A stretch of 41,595 nt of DNA from an uncultured Eubacteriales bacterium (GTDB lineage Bacteria; Bacillota; Clostridia; Christensenellales; CAG-314). The stretch is from positions 1-41,595 of the forward strand of contig URET01000009.1 in the NCBI GenBank assembly GCA_900546875.1, given 5' to 3'. Position 1 is the first letter of the stretch, and each line of letters starts with the position of its first letter. A model generated the notes under the pieces. That model made no database searches, had not been told where the DNA came from, and worked only from the letters and a program-made list of their open reading frames with translations. Shown here one piece after another: positions 32,918-41,299 of the stretch. Made by a program: the position numbers and the translations under genes.

Positions 32918-33502
32918 TCATTTTGTCCTTACTGATCTGAATTCGGAAGAAACTTTATTTTTAAGGTAATTATCCAGTGCGGGAGACACAACAAAAGCCG
33001 AAAGCAATACGCCGTTTATGACGGCGACAAGCGCCTGCAACGGAAATCTTCCCGCAAGATAGACCCAATAAGTATTTTTTTCCGCCGAATATACGTACCA
33101 CAGATTAAAGGTATTCAGTCCGGCAGTACAGACAACGAGTATCAAGGCGACGCTTATCCACACGAGAATAATACGCGAAACAGAAGGATTGATCTTTGAT
33201 GACAGCCTTTTTTCTGCAATTCGGAATATGATACCGGGTATGACTCCGAGTAAAACGCTTGCAAGAGTTATGAGCGGCATCCAAGGACCCAAAGGATTTA
33301 TAAGGCAACCTAAAATATCACCGAGTCCGCCGACTACGCCTCCGGCAATCGGCCCCATGTAAATACCTGCTATAATTAACGGCAAATAAGCAAAGCTGAT
33401 AAATTTACTTCCCCCGTCGATAGGAACGGAAAATATATTTGCCACAACGGAAAGCGCCGTCATAACGGCAATATAAACTATCTGACGCACTGTGATCTTC
33501 AT
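32918..33502 (-). CDS. ECF transporter S component, folate-type
   Basis: A 194-residue membrane protein with six membrane segments. It binds a vitamin-type substrate and docks on a shared ECF energising module. The segment INPLGPWMPLITLASVLLGVIPG resembles the folate (FolT) group, so folate is the most likely substrate, with some doubt. The N-terminus TVRQIVYIAVMTALSVVANI is the usual first helix that interacts with the ECF-T subunit. ATG start with AGGAG nine bases upstream. No EcfA/EcfT genes are nearby, so it must use a module encoded elsewhere. The gene is preceded by a duplicated 38-bp promoter segment. It is followed by two ABC exporters, probably coincidental. Confidence 0.88.
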   Translation of the reverse strand: MKITVRQIVYIAVMTALSVVANIFSVPIDGGSKFISFAYLPLIIAGIYMGPIAGGVVGGLGDILGCLINPLGPWMPLITLASVLLGVIPGIIFRIAEKRLSSKINPSVSRIILVWISVALILVVCTAGLNTFNLWYVYSAEKNTYWVYLAGRFPLQALVAVINGVLLSAFVVSPALDNYLKNKVSSEFRSVRTK

Positions 33503-33512
33503 TTTGAACTAC

Positions 33513-33588
33513 TCCTGCCGTGTTTTAAATATTATACAACAGAAAAAATTTCCTGCCGTGTTTTAAATATTATACAACAGAAAAAATT
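33513..33588 (-). repeat. Perfect 38-bp tandem duplication carrying a -10 element
   Basis: Copies at 33513-33550 and 33551-33588 are identical. Each holds, on the minus strand, TTGTATAAT, giving a TATAAT at 33569-33574 (rear copy) and 33531-33536 (front copy). The rear copy has a weak -35, TTTACT, 17 bases before it; the front copy's -35 is poorer. The front copy ends in the AGGAG ribosome site of the ECF S component gene. In the rest of 33503-33803 I see nothing else. Confidence 0.85.
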
Positions 33589-33803
33589 TAAAGTAAATCG
33601 AAATTAAACTTTCCGCAAAACCGAAAATATTTACTCTGTATCACGAAATACTGTGCTACTGAAAAAAAGTACGCGAACCTCAAGCTCCAAAGCAAAAAAA
33701 GTACAAATATAAAAATATCTGAGGTTCGATAACAGAATAATAAAACAGAACGATAAAACCGGAAAAGAAGAATAAGGCGGGAAAAAGTATACAAACTAAA
33801 GGT

Positions 33804-34493
33804 ATGATTACGGTTTTCATTAGAGCGGTTATAGTTTACATTATAATAGTTGTGATATACAGGCTGATGGGGAAAAGGCAGGTCGGAGAAATGGAGCCCT
33901 ACGAATTGGTGATCACATTGATCATAGCGGAAGTAGCATGCGTTCCCATGGGAGACAAGTCGATCCCGCTTTCCGCCGGGATAATCCCTACTCTCACGCT
34001 TTTCATCATGCACCAACTCACAATACTGCTGACTAAAAACACTAAGCTGCAGCAGCTTATTTCGGGAAACCCGATAATCGTGATAGATAAAAAAGGGATA
34101 AACTATGCAAATCTGAAAGCCCTCAATATGACGGCAAACGATTTATTACAGGCCATGCGTACCGCAGGATACTTCACTCTGGATCAGATAAACTATGCCC
34201 TGTTCGAAACAAACGGTCAACTTACCGTGATACCCAATCCCGAATTGCAGAACAACGAAAAACAAACGGCTCAGCTGCCGATACCTGTCATACTTGACGG
34301 CAGCTGGATGGAAGACAAGCTTAACGAAAGAGTCAGGCGTGAGGTAATAGAAGAAGAACTGTCAAGAAGAAAACTCAGGATCAAAGACGTAATATTTCTG
34401 ACGGTGGATTCCGAAAAGCACATGGTGCTTCAGACCCGACACGGTAAATGCGTTACGGACGAACTGAAAAATCAGGCGGTAAAAACAGATTAG
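33804..34493 (+). CDS. DUF421 membrane protein (YetF-like)
   Basis: A 229-residue protein with three N-terminal membrane segments and a cytoplasmic or spore-facing DUF421 domain. It has the family hallmark RLMGKRQVGEMEPYELVITLIIAE and the NPIIVIDKKGINYANLKALNMTANDLLQAMR segment. Members of DUF421 occur in spore-forming Bacillota, often near spoVA genes, and are linked to spore envelope or germination traits; no firm biochemical role is known. ATG 33804 is kept because the family begins here; AAAGG lies only one base before it, a poor ribosome site. A DUF4363-like gene follows on the same strand, a pairing seen in other Clostridia. Confidence 0.88.
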   Translation: MITVFIRAVIVYIIIVVIYRLMGKRQVGEMEPYELVITLIIAEVACVPMGDKSIPLSAGIIPTLTLFIMHQLTILLTKNTKLQQLISGNPIIVIDKKGINYANLKALNMTANDLLQAMRTAGYFTLDQINYALFETNGQLTVIPNPELQNNEKQTAQLPIPVILDGSWMEDKLNERVRREVIEEELSRRKLRIKDVIFLTVDSEKHMVLQTRHGKCVTDELKNQAVKTD

Positions 34494-34546
34494 GCAAAAG
34501 AAAGAGGGTTGTACTCATAACAAAGGAACAAAGAAAAGGAGAAAAG

Positions 34547-34924
34547 ATGCTAAAAACACTGGTTTCGCTTTTGATAACGCTTGCGCTTATTCTTACGGCA
34601 GGAATTTTCGAAGAGATCAGACTCAGCGGGATGTATAATAAATTAAAGTTGCAGCTTATAGACGCAAGCATAGCCGCAGAGAACGACGAACTTGACCCTG
34701 TCATGTTTGACAACATTTACAACGGCTGGATATACCTGAAAGAAGCAAGCGAATTTTGGGTAAATCATAACGACACTAACGAAATGAATTTGAGAATGTG
34801 CGAATGCCGCAGCTATGTGGAAAGCGGAGATATGAAACAAGCTCATATGCAGTTGACAGTCATGATATTTCTGGCCGAATATATACCCGAAGCAATACTT
34901 CCCCACATTGAAAACATTTTTTAA
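34547..34924 (+). CDS. DUF4363-like membrane-anchored protein
   Basis: A 125-residue protein with one N-terminal membrane anchor (about residues 4-21, LVSLLITLALILTAGIF) and an external helical domain containing the pattern WIYLKEASEFWVNHNDTNEMNL. It matches the short helical proteins (DUF4363) that typically follow DUF421 genes in spore formers. ATG 34547, with GGAG eight bases upstream. It starts 53 bases after the DUF421 gene, so both are co-expressed. Function unknown; probably a partner of the DUF421 protein in the same membrane. Confidence 0.75.
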   Translation: MLKTLVSLLITLALILTAGIFEEIRLSGMYNKLKLQLIDASIAAENDELDPVMFDNIYNGWIYLKEASEFWVNHNDTNEMNLRMCECRSYVESGDMKQAHMQLTVMIFLAEYIPEAILPHIENIF

Positions 34925-35274
34925 CGGCGGAAAAACACTGAAAACGAAAAACTTGTGCACGGAAACCAAAGCGCGGATCACGTTTCCCGAAAAAGGCAGT
35001 ATTCTGTCAGACAATATTCTCACGGATCCCGACAGTACGGATTCTTAAATAAAACCAGATTTATACTGAAAAAAAATCAGATTCATAATACTTCCTGATG
35101 AAATCGGAACAAATATCAGCGAAGTATTTTTTATTTTAAATTTTGTATTCGGTTTGATAATTTTTTGCTTTTACTTGACAGAATGATAATTATATGTTAT
35201 TGTATAATAAAATGATGCAATTTGGTATTACGGTAATAAATTGTATCATTAAAACATTCAAAAGGAGGAGTAAA
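34925..35274. other. AT-rich interval before the peptidase gene, with candidate promoter
   Basis: No gene is seen. TTGACA at 35175-35180 is followed 17 bases later by TATTGT (35198-35203) and, at 22 bases, by a perfect TATAAT (35203-35208). Either could be the -10, the first by spacing and the second by sequence. The T-rich segment near 35130-35170 could include a terminator for the DUF421 pair, but no stem is clear. Confidence 0.5.
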
Positions 35275-36810
35275 ATGAAAACAAATTTAATTTTATTGAT
35301 CGTAACCATAGTTATTTTAGTTTTGACTACAACGACCTCTGCAATGGTTGCTGCAACTATTGACTTTCCGTCACTTGCCGCGACAAGTTACATATCGTTG
35401 TACAGGTTTATTATTAATAGTTATGTTATCACAGCACGTCATGATATGACCGATTTCGCAGGAAACGAATATATTTTATTTCAATATATGGCTAATCCGA
35501 TTTCTGGTTATGTAGTTATGTTTGTTAACCCAGACAAGCCTGAAGATGATTGCTACGATTTTGTAGAATTAGTAGAAGGAGAAATGAGCCCATTTGTTTA
35601 TTTCAATACAAATAATATCACCGGTGATAAAAAATATGCTGGGCCAGGCAACTATTTCATGCAGTCAGGCAATATTATATACCCTCTCACGGGAAATACC
35701 TTTACAATTGACGATCCTATATATAATATGTATTATCAAATATCTTTGAATTTAGGAAATTCATTGCGACTGGAAGAAGAGCCAATGAATGAAGACGGAT
35801 ATACATATATAAACGATTATCAATATTTTATGGGATTAAAACAATATAATGATTATAAATTACCAGATAACAATGAAGGCACCTGCGGTTTCAACGCGCT
35901 TGCCATTTTATTAGGATATTACAATATCTATGAAGATCCGAATTTGCTGTCTGCCAACAGCGGCTTCATGAAAGCAGTCAAAGATACTGATCTTACTATG
36001 CAGGATTTTGATCTTAATACCATTTCTATTGACAACATTAGACCCATCCCTACAGTGTCCAACCGTCTGGTTACCACGCTGACAGAATATATTTATCCTC
36101 AGTATCAGCAAAAAACAGGAAAAATATTTGGAGGATACCCATCAGACGGCTTTATGTTGGCAAATGTATTAGATCAGTTTTTCGATGATTACCTCACTCC
36201 TCAGGAACGCGAGAAATACGAATTTTCCGGCAGTCTTTACACATCATCTTTTGTAAAGAATGAAATAGACAACAATAGGCCTGTAATACTTTCCATGTTG
36301 GTTTACTATATGTATAATTATGACGCAAACGGAAATCTCCTCAGTGAACAGTTATGCTTTGGTCATAATGTTATTGCATATGGATATAAAAACAATGTAT
36401 ACCGGGTCTTTGATGTTAACAGCAACGGATATAAATCTATTAGTAAATATTTATTAGGAGACTGTATGGTTTTGCAATATAACGGAACCCATACCCACAC
36501 TGATTATATGCGTTTTTATAACAGAGGTTCTTATGGAACGTTCTGCCCGTGCGGTGCACACACTGTATGCAATCATGACAGCATTGATCCCGGGAATAAC
36601 TGTTTATGCAGTTCCTGCGGCATGCATGCCCATAATTATACCTTTAATACTGTCGGCATAACCTCATCATATCATCAATGCGTCTGTACCAATTGCGGTC
36701 ACTCTTACATCGAACAACACACCTTCCGCGCCATGAACGGCATAAACTACTGCATTTATTGCGGATATGTGACCGATGAGCCCGGAATACCCGTAATTTT
36801 CAATCTTTAG
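35275..36810 (+). CDS. Secreted papain-like cysteine peptidase (C39/C10-like) with Cys/His-rich tail
   Basis: A 511-residue exported protein: a signal peptide (about 1-24), a propeptide-like domain (about 40-170) of alternating strands (FAGNEYILF, SGYVVMFVNP) resembling those of streptopain-type enzymes, and a papain-like domain with EGTCGFNALAILLGYYN (C204), GHNVIAYGY (H364) and VFDVNSNG (D380 with N382/N384). This gives a likely Cys-His-Asp triad. The C-terminal 90 residues are cysteine- and histidine-rich: three CxCG or CxxC units around 424-497, probably metal-binding or cell-surface repeats. I start at ATG 35275, with AAGGAGG six bases upstream. It is distinctly AT-rich compared with its neighbours, suggesting acquisition. 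A gene for an exported partner follows after 12 bases. Substrate unknown. Confidence 0.78.
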   Translation: MKTNLILLIVTIVILVLTTTTSAMVAATIDFPSLAATSYISLYRFIINSYVITARHDMTDFAGNEYILFQYMANPISGYVVMFVNPDKPEDDCYDFVELVEGEMSPFVYFNTNNITGDKKYAGPGNYFMQSGNIIYPLTGNTFTIDDPIYNMYYQISLNLGNSLRLEEEPMNEDGYTYINDYQYFMGLKQYNDYKLPDNNEGTCGFNALAILLGYYNIYEDPNLLSANSGFMKAVKDTDLTMQDFDLNTISIDNIRPIPTVSNRLVTTLTEYIYPQYQQKTGKIFGGYPSDGFMLANVLDQFFDDYLTPQEREKYEFSGSLYTSSFVKNEIDNNRPVILSMLVYYMYNYDANGNLLSEQLCFGHNVIAYGYKNNVYRVFDVNSNGYKSISKYLLGDCMVLQYNGTHTHTDYMRFYNRGSYGTFCPCGAHTVCNHDSIDPGNNCLCSSCGMHAHNYTFNTVGITSSYHQCVCTNCGHSYIEQHTFRAMNGINYCIYCGYVTDEPGIPVIFNL

Positions 36811-36822
36811 GAGGTGATCCGA

Positions 36823-37557
36823 ATGAAACACATAACTCGAATTGTTGTTTTGTTGCTTCTCGTTGTACTGCTGTTCACCTGCAGCTGTGTTTTTAATCCT
36901 TGGTATGTCAGCTGTAACGGTCAGATATTTAAACATCGCGGTGTGTGGGTAGTTCAGAGCGAAATACATGAGTTTGCGGAAAAATATATTTTCTCCCCCT
37001 ATTTCACAATCGAACTGCCTGAAGATTATCCATCCCTGAAGAATATTTATTATGCAATGGCGGATAGGAGCAAACAAATTTATACACCTGATGAAATGTA
37101 TATTAATCGAATAACCACTATATTAGAATTTGACTTTTCCGGAGAACCGGTTTATATCTTTATCGATTTACTGGACAATAACCCGTATCCGGAAGGAACC
37201 AAAAACCGCACGGATACCGCCGTATTCTATTCGGTCCCTGCCGGCTCCATGGCAATGCCTCTTCAAATAGATTACCCATTCCAAAATGTAACATTTTTTG
37301 GGTCTAGCATAATACTTCCGGGTTATGAGCTCCCTGACTTTATGAAAGAACTTTGGAAAAATGATTTCCGCAAATTGCTTGATCCTTTATATAATGGCAT
37401 AGATGGAGAGGGTTTCAATGGTTTTGGAGGTATCATTGGTGTTTACGATCTGAGAGATATTCCCGCAGATGAGAAACAGGCGTGGCAGGAACAGGTATTG
37501 ACCGATATCGTAGAAAACACATGGTATCACTATTGGGAGGAACCGCAGTCTGAATAA
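36823..37557 (+). CDS. Exported partner protein of the peptidase, probable lipoprotein
   Basis: A 244-residue protein of no known family. It has a strong signal (MKHITRIVVLLLLVVLLF) followed by TCSC; either cysteine could carry lipid, but the -3 to -1 residues are not a classic lipobox. The mature part is rich in aromatic residues, with FDFSGEPVYIFIDLLDNNPYPEG in its middle. ATG 36823 has AGGAGGTG seven bases upstream; an in-frame GTG lies nine bases earlier. It starts 12 bases after the peptidase stop and has the same AT-rich composition, so it was probably acquired together. It may hold, restrain or help fold the peptidase; that is inference. Confidence 0.65.
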   Translation: MKHITRIVVLLLLVVLLFTCSCVFNPWYVSCNGQIFKHRGVWVVQSEIHEFAEKYIFSPYFTIELPEDYPSLKNIYYAMADRSKQIYTPDEMYINRITTILEFDFSGEPVYIFIDLLDNNPYPEGTKNRTDTAVFYSVPAGSMAMPLQIDYPFQNVTFFGSSIILPGYELPDFMKELWKNDFRKLLDPLYNGIDGEGFNGFGGIIGVYDLRDIPADEKQAWQEQVLTDIVENTWYHYWEEPQSE

Positions 37558-37682
37558 AAACGCAATTTCAAACTATATGATGTAAAATTTAATAAAGTAC
37601 CGAAAAGTTCAGGTACAGCGGTTATGACCAAGCCTTCTGATGAAGCTGAACGATTATTTTAACTGTTTTATCTGTCAAATAA

Positions 37683-37730
37683 AAAATACCGGATCCGTCT
37701 TTTTCCGCAATCGGACCCGGTATTTTTATG
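37683..37730. terminator. Bidirectional terminator between the peptidase locus and tRNA-Ser
   Basis: Outer stem AAAATACCGG/CCGGTATTTT (37683-37692 with 37717-37726) and inner TCCG/CGGA (37694-37697 with 37712-37715). T-runs on both exits. It ends two bases from the tRNA 3' end on the minus strand. Confidence 0.85.
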
Positions 37731-37731
37731 G

Positions 37732-37817
37732 CGGAGGCAGAGGGATTCGAACCCCCGTGGGCTTGCACCCAAACGGTTTTCAAGACCGCCTCGTTATGAC
37801 CGCTTCGATATGCCTCC
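37732..37817 (-). tRNA. tRNA-Ser (anticodon UGA)
   Basis: 86 bases. Acceptor arm GGAGGCA/TGCCTCC (37817-37811 with 37739-37733), discriminator G at 37732. The anticodon loop is CTTGAAA, so the anticodon is TGA, reading UCA and wobble codons. A long variable arm (GGGTGCAAGCCCAC) and the T arm GGTTCGAATCC identify a serine tRNA. CCA is not encoded. Confidence 0.96.
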
Positions 37818-37832
37818 GCAAACGTTACACTT

Positions 37833-37841
37833 ATTGTATCA
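37833..37841 (-). promoter_or_regulatory. Extended -10 promoter for tRNA-Ser
   Basis: TGATACAAT on the minus strand is an extended -10 that would start transcription about nine bases before the tRNA. A second, stronger-looking TTGACA (37949-37944) with TAATAT (37926-37921), spaced 17, lies about 100 bases further upstream. Confidence 0.55.
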
Positions 37842-38010
37842 CCTTTTTTGATCATGGCCGCTTTCCCTTACGACAGCACAAAACACAATCAAACCCGATC
37901 CTTCAAGTGTCACGCAACATATATTATACTAAAATTTTTGTTTTGTCAAGTTATCTGAAAGCTTGCCCGCGTTTTTATACCGATTTTTCACATGTAAATT
38001 TCCGTCCTCT

Positions 38011-39798
38011 TTATGCCTTTTTCTGCCCGAATTGCTCCCCTCCTATAAAACCCGACGGAGTAAGTCTCGCAAAAGGTATTACCGGCAAAGATAAAAATGA
38101 CAGCGTAGTAAAAGGCTCCGTTTCTTCGTCCAAACCGTGTTGTCTGAGAAAAGAGTGCATCTTTTCAAGTATTTCCGCAGTATGCACGTAGGTATCATCA
38201 GTCATAAGTCCCATTATCTCAAGCGGCAAAACTATTGCATCCTCCCCGGAAACTACTGCAAATCCGCCGCCCTGCTCCTTGAGCAAACCTATCGCACGTA
38301 ACATATCAGCGTCATTGTCCCCGGCAACTATAACGTTATGACTGTCGTGCCCGACTGTCGACGCCATTGCACACTTTCCGATATTGAATCCTTTCACGGC
38401 ACATACTCCGACTTTTCCGGTAGCTTTATGTCTTTCTATCACGGCAAGCTTTGCGTATTCTCTGTTCGGAACAAATAAGCCGTCTTTCTGCGGGAGCGCA
38501 ATGCGAAGATGGTTTGTGACAAGCTGACCGGGTATGATCTCGATAACGTCATTCAATGTCCCGCATTTAAGAGCCAAGTCTGATGACTTTACAGGCGCGA
38601 TATTTACGGTATTCAGCAGCGCCGGATCAACGGCTTTTGGCCGCAATGAATCAAAATCATAATCATTTATATCTTTTCCGTGACAAACTACTCTGCTCAG
38701 CTCCACTTCCTTTCCGACTCTTACCGTTAAGAAATCTGCTCTATACCCCGGCAGAATAGCCCCGCACCGCCTCAGCCCGTAATGACGGCAGACATTATAC
38801 GTCGCCATCTTCACCGCCTTCGCAAATGAAAGACCTGTCGACATCGCTTCATTTACATTATGAAGTATATGCCCCTCGTCCAATATGGTTTTTATATGTT
38901 TATCGTCAGTGCAAAAGCCCATATTGTCTGTAGGAAGTCCGCGTTTTATAAACTCCGGCAAAATATCCCGGATATTCCTTGCCGTGGACCCCTCTCTTAC
39001 AGCTATGAAAATCCCTTTGCAATACTTCGCATAAGCTTCTTCGAAGCTGTCGCTCTCGTGGTCAGAGCACACCCCGCATGCTACAAGTGCCTGCAAGGTT
39101 TCTTCCGAACAGCGGATCATATGCCCGTCTGCATTGCGGGAAGAAAACAACGACAATTTATCCATCATACTGTCCTCGCCTTCCGACACCGCTGCCGTAT
39201 CCATGACCTCGCCCAGACCTACCACGCGCGGATTAAAAATAAGCTTTTTCATTTCTCCTGCAGTATACTCGCAGCCGTTGAGTTCCCCCTTTACCGCAGG
39301 CACACACGAAGGAAGCATCACGTATACATTGGCAGGCAATGCGGCCGTGTCATCCAGAATAAACTTTATGCCCGCTTCTCCCTTTACGTTCGCCGCCTCG
39401 TGCGGATCCACTATAAACGTAAGGGTACCGCTCTTCATGGCGCATTCGATAAAATCAAAAGGCCTTACCATCGATGACTCTACATGCAGATGCGCGTCAC
39501 AAAAAGCAGGAACTATCACTTCCCCGCGGCAATCGATTTCACTTTCCCCCGAATAACTGCCGACTCCGACTATATAGTCTCCCCATACGGCTACATCGCT
39601 TTTCTCGACGGTCTCGGTGAAAACATTGAGCACACCGGCATTTTTATAAACCACCGGCGCTTTCTTTTTTTTTGTCGCCATGCGCACTAAAGTCTTCAAT
39701 ATTTCCTTATCCACTTTGCGCTCCTGTATTTCTTTCGCTGTCTCCTTCAACGCTTCCGATTCTCTGCAGACTCCCCTCGTGCATTTTTTTATATACAC
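38011..39798 (-). CDS. ade: Adenine deaminase
   Basis: Converts adenine to hypoxanthine and ammonia in purine salvage, using a metal centre. The 595-residue protein is a metal-dependent amidohydrolase: FCDAHLHVESSM (H103, H105), VDPHEAANV, later conserved segments GHDSHNVIVAG and EQGGGFAVVSG typical of adenine deaminases. The C-terminal domain ends SFLSLPVIPFARLTPSGF. The start is GTG 39798, overlapping the upstream ATPase-like gene by ten bases; the next downstream Met (residue 40) would drop a basic N-terminal stretch not needed for the fold, so the true start is uncertain. It closes a three-gene operon with a STAS protein, an unusual setting for a purine enzyme. Confidence 0.93.
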   Translation of the reverse strand: MYIKKCTRGVCRESEALKETAKEIQERKVDKEILKTLVRMATKKKKAPVVYKNAGVLNVFTETVEKSDVAVWGDYIVGVGSYSGESEIDCRGEVIVPAFCDAHLHVESSMVRPFDFIECAMKSGTLTFIVDPHEAANVKGEAGIKFILDDTAALPANVYVMLPSCVPAVKGELNGCEYTAGEMKKLIFNPRVVGLGEVMDTAAVSEGEDSMMDKLSLFSSRNADGHMIRCSEETLQALVACGVCSDHESDSFEEAYAKYCKGIFIAVREGSTARNIRDILPEFIKRGLPTDNMGFCTDDKHIKTILDEGHILHNVNEAMSTGLSFAKAVKMATYNVCRHYGLRRCGAILPGYRADFLTVRVGKEVELSRVVCHGKDINDYDFDSLRPKAVDPALLNTVNIAPVKSSDLALKCGTLNDVIEIIPGQLVTNHLRIALPQKDGLFVPNREYAKLAVIERHKATGKVGVCAVKGFNIGKCAMASTVGHDSHNVIVAGDNDADMLRAIGLLKEQGGGFAVVSGEDAIVLPLEIMGLMTDDTYVHTAEILEKMHSFLRQHGLDEETEPFTTLSFLSLPVIPFARLTPSGFIGGEQFGQKKA

Positions 39799-40379
39799 TT
39801 CTTCTTGATCACCAGCTCGACCTTCCCGTTTTTCACTCCCACGGTAATATCATCCGCAAGCTTTGCTACCACAGACTTCTCCAGCTCGTCCCACTCCTCC
39901 TCTTTTGCGTCTTTCTGCAGCTGATATCTGCTCAGCGACCATTCGTTCACCAACCCGAAATTTTCTATACCTCCCATCATTCCGCCCATATACGGTATAT
40001 AAACCATGTCGTTTGTCGTATCGGAATCACTGTAAAGGTAGACTTCGAATATTTGTCTGAGTTTTCCCATAAACCCTTTTGCAAATTCATTCTTCCCGGA
40101 TGTGGCCATTTTGAGGAGTTCCTCTCTCCTTTCGTGCGGAACGTCAGCCGCGGCACTGAGATGAATCTCGTATCCTTTCTGATCGGCCTCTATCCAAAGC
40201 TCCGCCTGAAACACATCCAGCAACTGACGCGCAAGCCCGATAAGTTCTTCGGTAAGCAGCTCCAGATAGGCAGAATTTTTTTTGCTGTAACCATTATACA
40301 GCGCCGTTTTGGACGCTATCTCTATTCCGGATGCGGTCTCGATTGAATTATTATCAAATTTTAAAATGTCGCTTTTCAT
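39789..40379 (-). CDS. ATPase-like regulatory protein, probable STAS partner
   Basis: A 196-residue soluble protein of the group found next to STAS proteins in Clostridia. The first half has AYLELLTEELIGLARQLLD (a helix that could hold the N-box glutamate of an HATPase fold) and AELWIEADQKGYEIHLSA; then comes GKNEFAKGFMGKLRQIFEVYL. The glycine-rich ATP-lid motifs of true histidine-kinase-like ATPases are not obvious, so kinase activity is doubtful. I infer that it is a serine-kinase-like anti-sigma or switch protein that binds the STAS protein encoded 12 bases upstream. ATG start; the end overlaps adenine deaminase by ten bases. There is no sigma factor gene nearby. Confidence 0.6.
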   Translation of the reverse strand: MKSDILKFDNNSIETASGIEIASKTALYNGYSKKNSAYLELLTEELIGLARQLLDVFQAELWIEADQKGYEIHLSAAADVPHERREELLKMATSGKNEFAKGFMGKLRQIFEVYLYSDSDTTNDMVYIPYMGGMMGGIENFGLVNEWSLSRYQLQKDAKEEEWDELEKSVVAKLADDITVGVKNGKVELVIKKKCI

Positions 40380-40391
40380 TATAAAATCTCC

Positions 40392-40688
40392 TTATTCTAT
40401 GTTAAATATATCCGAAAAACCCGTGATATCAAGGATCTCTCTCACTACCTCGTTTACGCCGACTATAACCATACCGTCTTTGTCAAGCATGATCTTGTGA
40501 GCCCAAAGCAGGACCCTGAGTCCCGCTGAAGAAACATATTCCGTATCGCTCATGTCCACGATCAGTTTGCGTGCTTCAAAAAGCCTGTCCTTCAACAGCT
40601 TTTCAAGCTCCGGAGACGTCACGGCAGTAAGCTTGCTGCCCGGTTTTATTCTCAAAACTTTATTTTCCGCATCAAAATCCGTTATCAT
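40392..40688 (-). CDS. STAS-domain anti-anti-sigma-like protein
   Basis: A 98-residue single-domain protein. The STAS fold is clear: strand VLRIKPGSKLTAVTS, helix, strand KLIVDMSDTEYVSSAGLRVLLW with the phosphorylatable serine (S53 or S54), and the helix REILDITGFSDIF. Proteins of this type (SpoIIAA, RsbV) release a sigma factor by binding an anti-sigma kinase. ATG start with GGAGG five bases upstream. It is the first gene of the operon with the ATPase-like gene and ade, from a promoter about 95 bases upstream. No sigma factor is in the window, so the target is unknown. Confidence 0.92.
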   Translation of the reverse strand: MITDFDAENKVLRIKPGSKLTAVTSPELEKLLKDRLFEARKLIVDMSDTEYVSSAGLRVLLWAHKIMLDKDGMVIVGVNEVVREILDITGFSDIFNIE

Positions 40689-40740
40689 ATGACCTCCGCA
40701 ACGCGCGCATCTTCCAGAGCCCTGACGCCCTCATAAATAC

Positions 40741-40811
40741 GCGCGCAAAAAATTAGTTTTTCGCAAAGCAAAAACCATTTTCAGAGTAACACAATTGAAA
40801 AATTTTGTCAA
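40741..40811 (-). promoter_or_regulatory. Promoter and attenuator-like leader of the STAS-ade operon
   Basis: TTGACA (40811-40806), 17-base spacer with TGT before TACTCT (40788-40783): an extended -10 promoter. About 10 bases into the transcript, GTTTTTGC-TTT-GC(G)AAAAAC forms a stem followed by TAATTTTTT, resembling a terminator. Two copies of the self-complementary GCGCGC flank the rest of the leader up to the ribosome site. Confidence 0.5.
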
Positions 40812-40852
40812 TTTTTTCAGGGGAAGCATATTCCAATTAACCGTTCTTACAA

Positions 40853-41287
40853 AATTATTAACCGTGAACGCATACATAAAACGACAGTTCTGTCGTAACT
40901 CGCAAACAGAACAGGTTCGGCTGAAACGAAAAAGCCCGCGCTTATGAAATATAATCTTATCGGCGGATTCGTCTAAATGGAATATTCCGTAAAAACAATA
41001 GTTTACAACATTTATCCTTACTTTGTCCCGAGAAATATGCCCCCGTCAGATACGTACGCCGGTCGCGCTTACGGCCCGGTCGTTTTTCGGTGCAAATGCT
41101 TTTCAGTGAAAAACCGACTGCCTGCCATAAAGCCTCGTGGCTATAATTGGCAGCCTTTTCAGCGAATATAGCTGACGTTATAACAAATAATAAAAATACA
41201 AGCTCGATATTCAACTTTGCTTTGAAAGCCGGATTTCAGAGGGGAAAATTTACTTAAAAAGCCGGTTGTATATATCAAGCTTAATCT
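40853..41287. other. Gene-free interval with several hairpins
   Basis: No gene is convincing; a 64-codon plus-strand frame at 40977-41171 has no ribosome site. Visible structure: perfect palindrome ACGACAG-TT-CTGTCGT (40881-40896), and a two-part stem CTGCCA...TGGCAG enclosing AGCC-TCGT-GGCT (41122-41153) followed by CCTTTT. Confidence 0.5.
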
Positions 41288-41299
41288 AAGGAGGAAAAA

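Noticed and set aside
33588..34016. 142-codon minus-strand frame opposite DUF421
   Set aside because: It is the shadow of the DUF421 gene and intergenic DNA; no ribosome site.
34925..35193. Mobile element border near the AT-rich peptidase locus
   Set aside because: No inverted or direct terminal repeats and no transposase or integrase gene were found.
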